From Filosporella fistucella (Eukaryota; Ascomycota; Leotiomycetes; Helotiales): a stretch of DNA of 64,000 nucleotides. Each line of letters starts with the position of its first letter. Position 1 is the first letter of the stretch. The notes under the pieces are model-generated. The model did not search any database. It was not told the DNA's origin and saw nothing but the letters and a program-made list of their open reading frames with translations. The translations under genes were made by a program, and so were the position numbers. Below are positions 13,054 through 24,973 of the stretch, piece by piece. The stretch lies in contig JAQJZZ010000007.1 of assembly GCA_030077755.1 (NCBI GenBank), positions 2,220,271 to 2,284,270 on the forward strand, read 5' to 3'.

Positions 13054-13976
13054 TCATACCGGCCTCGGCTGAACATACTCAGTTGAAACATAATTACGCC
13101 AGTGGTGACTCTCCCTAAAATCCAAGACTTCCTTGATCATTCGATTGCTCATCGGAGCCTCAAACCTGTCTAAAGAGCGCGTGATCGGTGTGTCTGGATT
13201 GATATTTTTCCAGAATTCTTCAGGGGGCTGGTGGCCGGTGGTACTGTCGTTTGTGGCGTTGAAGATTTGAAATCCGAGACCATCTTTCTCGATACATACA
13301 TAGCCTACACATCTGAGCCAGAACCCGAACGTCTGTGTTCCACCAGCCGTGTGATTTCCATTGCAGTGGATCCGCATAACTTTGGAAAACCTGATCATAT
13401 TCACCAAGTGCGATCGCTACGCCAATTCTCAGAACATACGTAGTAGATGTCAATTCCGTCCCTGCGAGCGAATCCTTTTGCCACTCTCTCCATACACACA
13501 TTTGAGATAGCGTAAGTATCCATAGGATTGACATCCATCAATTCATCTACTGGAAATGAAGGGTAGTCCATCTCACCTTCGCATAAGTGATGCCGTATAT
13601 AGTCACACTGCTTGCGACTATGATTTTGTTTCTTCCCAATATACAAGCCGCTTCGATGGCATTATATGCTCTCTGTGCGTTTATCCGAAAGAACTCATCG
13701 TCTGTTAGGATCATATTTCTAGGCACGCCAGCGGAGTGAATAATAGCATCTGAAACTTTGACAGAGTCGAGAATGGCTGTGTAAGTTTGAAATGAGATAA
13801 GAAGCTGTTGTACGCTTGCCTGCTTTGAGTGAGGTCGGCTTCGATTGTATGAACCTCAGGATGGGAGAGGGGGGCAATATCAATGTTGAGTATTCGATAT
13901 CCATGGTCGACGAGTCCAGAAACAACATGATGCCCCACGACACTAGATCCGTTTGTGAAGACGATACGTTTGACAT
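13054..13976 (-). pseudogene. NAD-dependent epimerase/dehydratase pseudogene (several frameshifts)
   Basis: Remnant of a short-chain NAD(P)-dependent sugar epimerase/dehydratase. Pieces in order on the minus strand are: an N-terminal Rossmann segment (VVGHHVVSGLVDHG), the DLTQSRQAYNSFLSHF segment, the IIHSAGVPRNM and IVASSVTIYG segments, then DYPSFPVDE, NPMDTYAISN, VLRIGVAIALGEY, and a C-terminal GLGFQIFNATNDSTT segment ending at 13054. The pieces lie in different frames. Shifts occur near 13750-13765, 13577-13585, 13435-13446 and 13290-13303. The last involves a repeated TGTA and could be a 4-nt duplication. No GT-AG intron explains all the breaks, and the surrounding genes are intact, so decay is more likely than sequencing error. 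The first ATG (13973) is also out of frame with the conserved N-terminus. Confidence 0.75.
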
Positions 13977-15284
13977 ATCTGAAGCCTGAAGTGAGGTTCA
14001 GTGAGGGGGCGGGGTAGTGTTTGGTTTTGGCATTTGAAGGGCGGCACTAACTTGCAGCTGTTGAAGTCGGAATTCCCAGGTTCCACGGGGATGTTACGTC
14101 ACACAGGACAAACAACAGAGAGGAGCACATCATTGACAGGTATATGTGTATATATATATATATATATGAGTTTTGAATGAATGCGGTAGGAAGAGTTTTA
14201 GAATCCAAGATTTCACAAGTCACTTGTTCCTGTATAGCCAAAGTCATTTCAAAAAGAGTGTCTCCGTCGCTAGCAGAAGCGGCTGTTCAATAATAAGTTA
14301 TGTACTATTCAGTTTTTGGTGTATAGCATTCTCAACCTGTCCGGCTTTTTCAGCATGTAATCTCGAAAACCGATGCCAAAGTGTTAAGTCAGGTCAACAA
14401 GCCTGCAAAAACACTCTCAATAAGCTGCAGAGACACTCAAAATAGTAGACATTGATCAATGGTAATGGCTTGAGCCGATGCACTGGTTGAGGGTGCAACA
14501 GAACTGACGATCTTTTCTTGGAGCGCAATGCGAGGTACATCGGGTTTGTTGCTAGGGAAGAGCACGGGTAGTTGGTTGTTCCTTGTCAAAGAGAGACATT
14601 AGACGCCACTATGTACAGGCAGAATAAATGAACGAAAAATTTCTGAAGGCACCTGCGCCAGTGACGGTTTCCTCTAATTCATCGTATCAAGTTGTTCCAA
14701 AGGTCGGCAAATAAAATATGCTAGTCAAATAAAACGTGTAGAGCATGCGACAGAGATAGGGGAAAGCAAAGCGTGGTCGTTTGAAGTTAATTCGAGTGAA
14801 CATCGAGAGAAAACAAGTCTAACATAATTCCTTGCTCACAGCCTGCTAAATTCCATGCTCAGATTTTCGATTAAGGGCCTGATTATGAAATAAAAATGCA
14901 TTACATCGACCAGTAGTTGTGCTGTAACATATGAAGAAGTGTATAAGGGGTGAAGGACGAGAATGACAACTCTTTGTGCATCGCGATTCACGCTGGAAGT
15001 CTCAAGATCACGAAAAATAAAGAAAACCCGAACGCTTCCATTTCCTGCTGTTATCAATCTGTCCTCAGCCACTCGGCCTCCTCAAACAGGGTTAGCGGCA
15101 CACAGCGGAGCCCGCAAATTTCACGACCACCAAGCCTCAGAACGCTTCTGATGGCAACCATCTTCTTCCAACACATTTCAATTTCCATCGCGTGCACACA
15201 AAAACCCTCAACCTCCCTCTTGTCGCATTCAATTACGATCAAGCGTTTACTCCAATACCATAGTTCCTCCACTCTCCGTTCGCA
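13977..15284. other. Intergenic region with a TA microsatellite
   Basis: No supported gene. A (TA)n run lies near 14150-14167. The right part is the upstream region of PHO88. Nothing else stands out. Confidence 0.5.
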
Positions 15285-16074
15285 ATGGCTGGACTCTCAC
15301 CCCAAATGTAGGCAAACGCCCCCATGTTTATGATATTGTACTGATTGTCGCAGCACCAATTTGGTGATCATTCTCGGAATGATGCAAGTTAGCAAGAGGA
15401 GTGAGTTTTACTCTCCCGCAGGAAGAATTCCACGCGCCTACGAATCCACTAACATTGCGCAGTCCCCATGGAAGACCCAAATGTTCTCAACATGATCCGT
15501 GGACTGTATATCCTCTCCAACGTCATCATCATCTCCATTTATGCCTTTGTTCACTACAAAATCAACCAAAAGAAGGGTATGCAGGTCTAATTGTATTTTC
15601 TGGGTCTATGATAACAGATTCTAGATATGACAACCCTCAAATACGTCGAGCAACCCCAGATGGTGAGCAATATGCTGAACTCCGGGCTCTATCGCCGCAT
15701 ACTGACATTTCTAGGGATCTGCTGAAGAGCCAAAGCTTGTCACTACTACTGTCCACGCATACGATGTCGCTCAAATGAAGACTCTTTACAAGGCACAACT
15801 GATGGGCGTTGGAATGATGGCTGTCATGCACCTGTACTTCAAATACACCAATCCTCTCATCATCCAATCTATCATCCCTCTCAAGGGTGCTTTCGAGGGT
15901 AATGAGATTGCCATTCACCTTTTCGGAAAGCCAGCATCAGGAGATTTGAAGCGACCATTCAAGGCTCCTGCTGGTTTGATGAGCAGTCTGCAAGGAGGTG
16001 CTGCTCAAGCGCAAGACAAGAAGTCGATTGAGGCCGCTGAGAAGTCCGGACGTGGAGGTGTCAAGGACGAGTAG
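15285..16074 (+). CDS. PHO88: SND3/PHO88 family ER membrane protein
   Basis: Small ER membrane protein of the Pho88 family, linked in yeast to phosphate transport maturation and, as Snd3, to the SRP-independent targeting route. Five exons: 15285-15307, 15354-15400, 15463-15576, 15625-15662, 15715-16074; 193 aa. The protein opens MAGLSPQITNLVIILGMMQ, has a second hydrophobic segment (LYILSNVIIISIYAFV), then DMTTLKYVEQP, KLVTTTVHAYD, GQ-like LMGVGMMAVMHLYFKYTNP and the family tail FGKPASGDLKRPFKAP, ending EAAEKSGRGGVKDE. Length and order agree with fungal orthologues. The very short first exons are confirmed by frame and by conservation. RAD14 follows 310 nt downstream on the same strand. Confidence 0.95.
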
Positions 16075-16384
16075 ATATTTCAGGCACGCATATAGGGATT
16101 TGTACGCATAGGGGTGGCATATTGGGGGCATTGATCGCATAGAAGGTGATTATTCTCCGGGATATGCAGGGTATCAAGGAATAGATAATGATAGCACGCA
16201 TGGATCCAGACGGTAATGAAGGCTTCTACAAAAAGTTCGTTTGCCTCGACAAATTCGAGTTGCATCTAAAATCGTGACTACGTGTGACCCCGAAGTAAAC
16301 CCGTCCGAGGCTACAATCTTGTCGTCGCCACTCCAGCCTTGCAATTGAAATATACAGCCCACATTCCACCACCAGCAGATTATT

Positions 16385-17579
16385 ATGGAACGTCAAACGA
16401 CCCCGCCTGCCAGAGCTGCAGCACATTCCCAAGTGAAGTCACCTATAACCCCAGAAGCCCAGCGCCGAATTGTAAGAGAGACTTCTCTGTTGCCCTGTGG
16501 AGAATTAACAAAGTGCAGGAGGAGAGCAGACTCAAAGCCAAAGCCACTCGAGAACAATATCTAGCAGCAAAAGCAGCCGCATCTTCTCAGCCAACAGTCC
16601 GCACACCGTCTGGCTTTATCGCAGAAGACGTCTCCTCTGCTGGCCGAAAACGCGCTCACAATACGATTTCCTCTGATGTCCCAGAGACAAATCGAGATGC
16701 TCGAATTACACCCAAAGACGACGGCATACAACCTGCACGAAAGTTCAAGAAATATGTCGACCATGATTTCAGTAAGATGACGGATACCAAGGGAGGATTT
16801 CTGGCCGCTGAAGATGATCCTTTCAATAAGGCCATGCAGCATCAAAAGCCAGAAGAGAAGCCTGCCCATATGACATTAAAGGAGTGGGAAAGACATCAGC
16901 TGATGCAAGGACTACGGCGGAGAAAGGAGGGTCCATTCGAACCGGGACTGAGTCTGGACAGAAAAGGCAAGAGATGCAAAGAATGCTCAAGCCTGGAAAT
17001 TGATTATGTTTGGGATGAAGTCTTCAAAATTTCAGTTTGTGGCAAATGCAAGGAGAAGTTTCCAGATAAGTACAGTCTCTTAACTAAAACGGAAGCGAAA
17101 GATGACTATCTTTTGACAGATCGTAAGTCCAATTTCATCTCTGAGATTTCTGCTGCTGACTAGATTCAGCCGAACTGAAGGATGCGGAGCTTCTCCCCCA
17201 TCTCGCAAAACCAAATCCCCATCATAAAACCTGGCATGACATGATGTTATACCTAAGGTGTCAGGTCGAGGAATATGCATTCAAGACCAAGTGGGGCTCT
17301 GCTGAAGCTTTGGATGCGGAATTTGAGAAGAGGCAGCTTGATACAAGGAAACGTAAAGACGCCCAATTCAACAAGAAACTCAAAGAACTAAAGAAGAAAA
17401 CTCGAACCGATGCTGTGAGGAGAAATGCGAAGAACGGTGGAAGGGGTGGTCAATTTGGCGATCGCATAGGGGCGGAGAAGCATGAGCATCAATGGGGTCA
17501 AATCGTCGAGAACGAGGATGGAATCACAGTGAGGAAGTGTGTTGAGTGCAATATGGAAGTGGAGGAGCTGGAGCTCTGA
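16385..17579 (+). CDS. RAD14: DNA damage recognition protein Rad14/XPA
   Basis: Nucleotide excision repair factor that binds damaged DNA and helps organise the incision complex in the nucleus. Three exons: 16385-16471, 16519-17122, 17170-17579; 366 aa. The zinc finger has cysteines at about residues 182, 185, 203 and 206 (CKEC ... CGKC), followed by the family block FPDKYSLLTKTEAKDDYLLTD and, after intron 2, PELKDAELLPHL with PNPH and WHDMMLYLR. The N-terminus is basic and low-complexity, as usual. The C-terminal part is rich in lysine and arginine. The start ATG (MERQTTPPAR) is in a short first exon whose splicing at GTAAGA is phase 0. Confidence 0.93.
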
Positions 17580-18423
17580 TCACGGCAAATATGTTGATGA
17601 ATAATGATTTATGTATTATATTAATTGACAACAGCGAATTCATCACCTTGCCAGAATTCATAGCAATACTTTATTAGGAGCAAGGTATTTTCCCACTCAC
17701 TGAGCTATTGAACAGTATTCACAAATATCAAATCGTCTCCGAGGCCTTGAATAGGATTAATATCCATCCTCCATTGTTTCCCTTGCCACCAGTGCCATCG
17801 AATTCCGGCCACGATTGTCTCGGGCTCAAGCATATCCCCAGCAATGGCTTGGTGTTGTGCAACTTGCCAGGTAAGCACCGCTTAAGCCGCAGAAATCAAT
17901 AAAACTTTCAAGCCGTACTTGTGTGCCATCCTTATCATGAAACATATCTTGAAATCTAGACATGTTTAAAATAAAATTGAAGCCAGACATCCCCTGACAC
18001 GAAAAGCAGCGTCATATTGGCCAAAAACGGCACTGCTGCAGCTCATGTGATGCCTGATGCCTGACATTGCGGCCTCACCCCCGTCGCGTACAGATCTCGG
18101 TTCTGGATAGAAGCTTTGAATCAACCTTTCCCGTTGTTCAACGCCCAGCTTCAGAAACGCGATTAAGGTCTAGAAAATCCATCTTCAGTTTCCGGGAGGA
18201 CTGCAGGAGCTGCAAGTCTACTTCTTCGAGCTCTACGCACTGCCAAATTCAGTCAGATCATGAGCAATTGAGCGCGGCGCCAACAGCCAACATAGCTCCT
18301 GAATCGCTCTCTTGCGCCTACTACGACACATGCTGATGTTCATCGAGGGGAAAGGTGCGAACAGAGTGTGTGCAGAGGAGGTAGTGCACCAAGGGGTTCT
18401 ATTCCTCCGACTGTAAGGTCAAG
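17580..18423. other. Intergenic region upstream of striatin
   Basis: No gene is supported. It holds the RAD14 3' region and the striatin 5' leader/promoter. No repeats seen. Confidence 0.5.
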
Positions 18424-21050
18424 ATGGCCTGGCAGTCGTTGTCTGGCATGGGGGCGGGCTCGAATGGGGGTGGAAATGGAGAAGGAGCACAGCAAATAAA
18501 TCAACCTCAGGGCACTGAGTACACATTGCAAGGTACGTCTGCCTGGCTCACTATACTTTCTGCGGACGATACGGGATGAATTTGGCTGACGACGATGGCA
18601 TAGGTGTTATGCGCTTCCTCCAAACTGAATGGCATCGACACGAACGAGATCGCAATGGGTGGGAGATTGAAAGACAGGAGATGAAAGGGAGGATAGCAAG
18701 GCTTGAGGGCAGCACGAGAAAAAGTGACGCCTCTAACAGAAGTCTCAAGAAGTATATCAATATGTTGGAGAAAGCGCTCAAGGATCGGGATGCCCAGGTC
18801 AAAGCGCTGAAGGCTGGCGGAGATGTTCAGATGAAGGAGCCTGTTCGCGAAGGCAAAGATAGGGAAAATTTGGCTGTCAAGAAGGATAGACGTAGGTTAA
18901 ATATCTCTAACGCTGTACGGTTATTGACTTGTATAGCTGCACATGACAGGCCACACAATTCGTTTCTGGACACGTCAGGGGATCCAGAAGCAGAGAAGAC
19001 AGATGAAGACCCCGATAGGATGAGTCTGAAGGGATTCATGGACAAGACGCAAGGCGAGCTTACCTACCTGATGGTATCACCGTCGAATCCTTTGCCTCCT
19101 CGAGAGCCTCCACCCCCAGAAGAAATACTACTACAACCACCGTCATTCGCCCCACCACCAGGTCAGCAGAGTTTGGAGGAAATATATCAGCAGCAAAGGC
19201 AGAAGAACATGCGGGAAACGAACCTCTCAAGACCTTCACCTTCTCCCAACCATCACCCTCCGCCGGTCCCGGTCAATTCGAATCTCTCTATCCGTAACCC
19301 TGACGTCCCAGTCTCGCGTTCGTTGGCAGACCAGCAACCATTACCAACAACATCATCTCAAGAATGGTCCTCGAGTTTCCAATCAGACCAAGTACCAGAA
19401 GATCAAGTCACGAAGGTTAACCACAGCTTCGATCAATACGGACGGGAAATCAATGTACAGGAGACAGAAAAGCAACCATCTACGGAGGCAGACGGATGGG
19501 ATTTCAATGAAGCGGCGTCATTCCCAGAGCCCGAAGTGAAACAAACGCCACAAAGACCTGACACGGATCTGTTTCCCATTGCCCAAGAACCACCGAAGTC
19601 GCCAAATCGAGGACCAGGATCGCATCGAAGGAAAGGGTCAATGTCAAGAAGAAAGAGTGCTGATCATGAATTGTCATTGAATCCAGCTCTGAAGGTAGAT
19701 GGTGGCAGTTTCAAGGTCAGATTTGGACTGAGGGGTCATCTTGATGCTGTACGATCGGTGATTTTCACTGGAGGTGGAAGTCCTGGAGAACCAGAGATTT
19801 GCACAGCGGGCGATGACGGAACGATCAAGCGTTGGATAATACCTGCGAGATATGAGAATCAAGGGGGAATGCATACCAGTGCCAATGATCTGGATATCCA
19901 AAGTTACTTTACACATCGAGGCCATAGCGGTAGCGTTATGTGCTTGACAGCTTGGTCGCCTTCACAAAATTTCTCTAGTGGTGGACGAGCCCAAGGTGAC
20001 GGCTGGGTATTTTCGGGCGGCCAAGACGCCACTGTACGAGTATGGGAGAGAGGTAGAGTGGATCCAAAAGCTACACTCGATGGACATACCGATGCGGTCT
20101 GGACAGTTTGTGTTCTACCTGGCACTACAGGAGCAGTATTCGGGCAAAGCAACTCCTTTGGTGGCCCCGATCGGATTATGCTCGTTTCTGGGGCTGCTGA
20201 CGGGACTGTGAAGGTATGGTCGATCAGCGCTCCACCTCAACTGATCTCACCTCAAGGTGGAAGTCAGCGAAGAGGTGGCCGTGTGCGAGGAAATTCAATG
20301 TCGTCCGGATCAGCTTTCCCATCCTCGCCACAACCAAGCGTAGCTTCAAACTCACCTTTCCATTATACCCTCATTCATTCCATTTCACGAGCGAACAGCA
20401 CTGCTTCACCGACCTGCATCACACCACTCTCTGCAACTGGCGATTCATTTGTTGTCTCCTACTCGGACGCAGCAGTCCTCGTCTACGATACCCGAACGGG
20501 TGAGGAGGTAGCTGCAATGGCGAGTCTGGAAACATATAATAGCAACGTCGCATCTGGAGTCAACGCTATAGTTGCAACGACCAATGGCCTTGATGGTTCC
20601 CTCACATTTGACTCAAGTCGCAGCTTATCAGAAGATGAGGGTGTTGTAGGTGGCGCCACGGGTTCAAGCGGTGGGGTTGAAGGCATAATCATTTCTGGAC
20701 ACGAAGATCGGTACATCAGATTCTATGATGCGAATAGTGGTAAGTTTCGCTCTATCTCGGATACAGGAACTAGCTCTGACGCATTTCCAGGACAATGCAC
20801 ATATAACATGCTCGCTCACCCAGCCGCTATATCATCTCTTTCTTTGTCACCCGATGGGAGAGAATTGGTCAGCGCTGGTCACGATGCAAGTTTAAGATTC
20901 TGGAGTCTTGAGAAACGAAGCTGCATACAAGAAATTACGAGTCACAGACTCATGAGAGGAGAAGGCGTATGCAGCGTCTGTTGGAGTAGAGACGGCAGGT
21001 GGGTCGTCAGTGCCGGAGGAGATGGAGTTGTGAAGGTGTTTGCAAGATAA
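18424..21050 (+). CDS. PRO11: Striatin orthologue (STRIPAK scaffold, WD40)
   Basis: B'''-type regulatory subunit scaffold of the STRIPAK phosphatase-kinase complex, known in fungi as PRO11/HAM-3/StrA and required for cell fusion and fruiting-body development. Exons 18424-18532, 18604-18891, 18937-20739, 20791-21050 give 819 aa. The N-terminus has the striatin block [19 protein letters not shown] (about residues 31-49) and a coiled coil (about 50-110). A long Pro/Ser-rich linker follows, then WD40 repeats from about residue 375 to the end, including [14 protein letters not shown] and [15 protein letters not shown]. Introns 2 (45 nt) and 3 (51 nt) are multiples of three without a stop, so the frame stays open if they are retained. 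They were called introns because of GT...AG ends, a CTAAC-like branch word in intron 2, and the better protein join DANSG-QCTYN at intron 3. Confidence 0.93.
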
Positions 21051-21637
21051 TGAAAGATGGGAAGTGATGCGAGATGAATGGATCAGAATACCCGAAACTA
21101 AACTTTCTCTGTTGTATTTTTTCAATGATGGCATGGCATGGAGTGGCATTGCGCTGCGGCTCTGGCTTTCAACCAAAGGGGTGGTGGCAACTAGCGATAT
21201 GGACACGAGATCAATAAGATCTGATCAGATCAAGTAAGACTTTGTAGTTTAGATGCTACTTACCATAGCCGCTCTCCTTTCTTTGTTTGGTGGAGCCGGG
21301 ATGGGTGGGAAAGAAATTAATTGTACAAAAGACATACCTTTTGGCTAAAGTTATCCATGGTTGCTGGTCCTAATTCCTTGATATTCGATATTGTGTGAAG
21401 TCCATTTGTTTGAACCTACATTCCAGACTGGAGTCAAATAGAAATGGAAATAAACATACTTTCCACGTGACGATATCTCCACATTCTCCCCATACCCCAC
21501 CCGAGGGTGGATCAGTTTCCCCGCTTACTTCTTCGAAAAGTTGTGTGTTGTTCTATAGATCGCTATGTCCAAAGTTGAGGCTTGAACGACTGTACAGCAT
21601 TGTCAATTTCTTGTTATGCAAAGTTTTGCAGGATGAA
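21051..21637. other. Intergenic region between striatin and the Zn2Cys6 gene
   Basis: Short non-coding stretch holding a presumed terminator of striatin and the upstream region of the next gene. Nothing specific is seen. Confidence 0.5.
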
Positions 21638-24146
21638 ATGGAACCAACACTCGAGTCTGCTCCAAAGAAACGACGAATTCCAGTTTGTGATCTCTTAATC
21701 GTCTTCGTGCTGAGTGCTGATCAAATACAGAAAGCATGTGCTGCGTGCCGGACCTCGAAGGTTTGCACCCTCTGTCTTAGCCATAAAAAGTGTTGATGAA
21801 TGCAGGAGGAACACTGACAACTTTCATTGTAGTTGAAATGTGATGGTGGAAAACCATGCACAAGATGTATAAAAGCGGAAATATGGTGTGACTATGTAAA
21901 GGGGGTTGATGATCCTGTTAGAGAGTATGTCGATTCACACTGTCGCAACTTTCTAGTGACCATAAGAACGAATGAAGGCAACTACAATTGATGGTATTGA
22001 CTTTCGACAGAAAATTAGCGCAACTGGAAGAACAGGTGCAGGCTCTAAGAACCAATGCTACAGCTAACCTGCAACCTCAAACACAGCCGGAACCACTCTC
22101 TGCAACCGGATTCATTCCAGTGCCAGGTATTGAGCAGTTTCAAGAAATGAATAGTCCTATGTCAATAGGGTCTGGTACACAAGGAACTGTATCACACATC
22201 GAAAACATACAACAATTCCAAGAAAACCCTCAAATATCTACCATTGGGTCGCTTAAAAGAAAGAGAAGAGACTTTGAGATAAATGTTGAAGTGGCAATTG
22301 ATGTGGTGAGGAAGGGGTTGATTAGTTATGAGGATGGGAGGAGGTATTTTGCTGCATTTTTTCAAGGTTGCGTAAGTTGATGTTTAATCTTTGTTGTTTC
22401 GAGGAGACACCTGGAACTGAAAAGTTTATAGGACAAATATGTACCGGTATTCGATAACGGATACGATACCTTCGAGAGCGTGAAAGAGAGAAGTGCACTA
22501 CTTTTTGATATCATTTGTGTGGTAGGATGTAGAGCTGAACACGGTTACCACCTCCCTTCCTAAAGTCTCTTTCTTGGTGCTTTGGAACTAAAAGCAACAG
22601 GTCCTGGCTCACAACAATACCAAATCCTCTCTAATGCCTCCAAGACGCCACTCTGCGATGTCATCCTGGGAGTTATACCAAAATCGGTAGAGACTATTCA
22701 GGCTCTACTCGTGAACGCTTGTTATTCAGAGAAAGGCTGGATGTTGACGAGTATGGCTGTAAAGATGGCGTTAGACTTGGATTTGCCCGACAGCTATGCC
22801 AGGTTATCAAGTTTGATGCTCCGGCCAGGAGACCGGGGCCAGGAAGGAGAAAGGAGGCTATTGAGAGAGACCAGAGTATGGTTCGGAACCTTTGTGTTGG
22901 AACATATGTGAGCATATACAACGAGGAGAGAGGGGGAGCTGCTGATGTGTGGATTTTAGTTTAAGTCTGGACTGTGGGAAGAAACCCAGCGTCAAATCTG
23001 CTGATGGAATGAGAAGGTGTAGAGTTTTGCTTGGGCATCCGGATCATACAGCTTTGGATTTCCGGCTGTTGGCACAGGTTGAGGTGAGTGTTCGTGTCCA
23101 AATGCGCGTGAAACGCTAACAAATAAGCTGAACTCGATTCGAGGTATGGTCCTTATCACGTTTAGATTCAGGCCCGTCAGGTATTTACCACGACATAGCA
23201 CTTGCTCATGAACGACTTTCCCCGGGGTCCGGTACGGCACTCAGTGACGACGAGATGAGTGAAATTGTGCAAGAAACAAGGATCGATCTGAGTGTCTGGC
23301 TAAAGTAATTATGCTACTACTCTTCCTCTCGAGGCCTCACTGACAACAGCATAGCGATTGGGTAAACCTTGTTGGTATGTTGAGAGGCATAAGAAGCGTT
23401 GTTCCCCCCTTAACTGACAGTAGAACGCAGAAACAAGTATATGCAACGAGGAAGATATAGCAAGTCTCGTTGTAAATTTCAAGATCCAACGGGATTGGTC
23501 TGAAATGACAATGCTATGCAAAGGACTTCAAGAAATGGGAATCGAGAACGTAGCGTGCGTATAAGAAGAGGACGTCTTCTAAAGATCTTGACTTACATGG
23601 GTAGTATTATGTCTGACTCGCAAAGAGATTTGATTCATCTGGCTAAATCTAGCGCACAAAGACATCTGTCGATAATAATTTCAAATCCAGATTTGTATTT
23701 AGCAACCTTTCGGTACGGGATGGATTTCGTATGGGGTACGTATCTCAGCCCCACCTTCGATTCCTAGAATTCTATTGAGATTTTTCCTAGCTAAATGTGC
23801 CTTCTCCGTTCTCCTCCTGCTAAAACTGGCTCGGGTTGTCCCATCTTCAACCAATATGTCGTCCCTCGTGTCAGACGCCAAAACGCTACTTTCCCACCTT
23901 TCCAGGATTCGTGGCTCCAGTAACATATACTTCCGTATATTGTGTCTGAGCGTCGAGAAATGCGAGAAAGCTCTGAATGAAGATAGCAATCAATTGAACG
24001 AAGGAACAGGAGCAGCTGCGGAATTGGACTTCCAGAGTTATGTTCCCCAGGAATTCATCCTGGAGTGGAATTTCCCTGGCTTGAACTTTTGCTGGATACC
24101 CTTCGATTTTCAAGACTTGTTCATTGATTTCGGAAATGGGTTCTGA
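21638..24146 (+). CDS. Zn2Cys6 transcription factor with fungal_trans-like domain
   Basis: Nuclear DNA-binding regulator of unknown target. My model has 13 exons: 21638-21682, 21731-21760, 21833-21924, 22011-22371, 22432-22543, 22601-22907, 22960-23083, 23128-23143, 23199-23304, 23355-23374, 23431-23554, 23605-23735, 23791-24146 (1824 nt, 607 aa). The binuclear zinc cluster is split over exons 2 and 3: C-x2-C-x6-C-x5-C-x2-C-x6-C, starting CAACRTSKLKC. A short coiled coil (KLAQLEEQVQAL) follows. The middle region contains KYVPVFDNGYDTF and GWMLTSMAVKMALDLDLPD, typical of the fungal regulatory domain, and the C-terminus contains a hydrophobic AKCAFSVLLLLKLAR segment. Exons 8 and 10 are only 16 and 20 nt. 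The donor of intron 11 (23555) is the least certain choice. Confidence 0.85.
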
Positions 24147-24226
24147 TTGCGTTGGAAAGTTCGCGTACTGTTGTTGTCACTGTTGGAGCTTGGTTCTGTT
24201 CTATACCTCAGAGTCTAGTTCTGTGT

Positions 24227-24973
24227 TCAAGGTTCTTCCTCTTCTATCTCTTCCTCATCTCGCAGCTCCCCATATAAAACTTCGCAAACTCCACCCAGCG
24301 GCACGTCCATCACTGCATCCGTACCATGGCTCCAGACTCTCTTCCAGTCCTTGTTTAACTTCTCGGTTTTGTCGCCACGTTCTCTGCGCTCGCGACCTTT
24401 CTCTTTGACCCCCAAATGGCTACCACTCAATTTACCTTTACTATCAATCGTGGCCACATTTGCAGCATCGTCGATGATGGTCTCAATACTGCTTAATGGC
24501 AGAGTCAAGTAACCCGTGTTGTAGCTTGCCAGGGCAACATAGATGTAAACCAGTAGCATAACCAAAAAGGACGGCAGAGCAAGACTCCACCACCGATTGG
24601 GATAGTAGTTTATACCAAGTGCGTAAAGAAACGGGGACGGTAGGTATGACCACAGGAGGTACATGAGGAATGTGAGGGAGGAGAAGAGGTAGAGCACGAA
24701 GCCATAGTATTCGTAGGTTGGGACTTTCGGTGAAGCTCGTGGAACAGGTTCCAGCTCGTCTGCTGAGCTGTCGGGAGTTGTAGGTCGCGAGGGGCGTAAC
24801 AGAGAAGTCAGAGAGGGCGATGGAGGTAAAGGAGTTGGCGGTCGCCCATAGAATGGTGGTGCGAAGAAATTGTGTTGCAGAGGGGGAGGTGAGGGTGAAG
24901 AGCTTGAAGATGAACCCCGGCGGAATTTGGACTGGAATATTTCATCTTCATCTTCGTCTGACGAGGAGGGCAT
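24227..24973 (-). CDS. GPI19: PIG-P subunit of GPI-GlcNAc transferase
   Basis: Subunit of the ER enzyme that makes GlcNAc-phosphatidylinositol, the first step of GPI-anchor synthesis. Single exon, 248 aa. After an acidic/Ser/Pro-rich N-terminus the PIG-P domain starts at about residue 84 with YEYYGFVLYLFSSLTFLMYL (first membrane segment) and continues with YLPSPFLYALGINYYPNRWW and a second membrane segment, then YIYVALASYNTGYLTLPL. This hairpin is the hallmark of PIG-P. The tail ends with WSHGTDAVMDVPLGGVCEVL and an acidic stretch. It converges with the Zn2Cys6 gene; only 80 nt separate the stop codons, so the 3' ends may overlap. Confidence 0.88.
   Translation of the reverse strand: MPSSSDEDEDEIFQSKFRRGSSSSSSPSPPPLQHNFFAPPFYGRPPTPLPPSPSLTSLLRPSRPTTPDSSADELEPVPRASPKVPTYEYYGFVLYLFSSLTFLMYLLWSYLPSPFLYALGINYYPNRWWSLALPSFLVMLLVYIYVALASYNTGYLTLPLSSIETIIDDAANVATIDSKGKLSGSHLGVKEKGRERRERGDKTEKLNKDWKRVWSHGTDAVMDVPLGGVCEVLYGELRDEEEIEEEEP

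Noticed and set aside
13786..13828. GC-AG intron in the epimerase gene
   Set aside because: The sequence is better read as coding (QAYNSFLSHF matches the family); the frame change comes a little later, so a frameshift explains it better.
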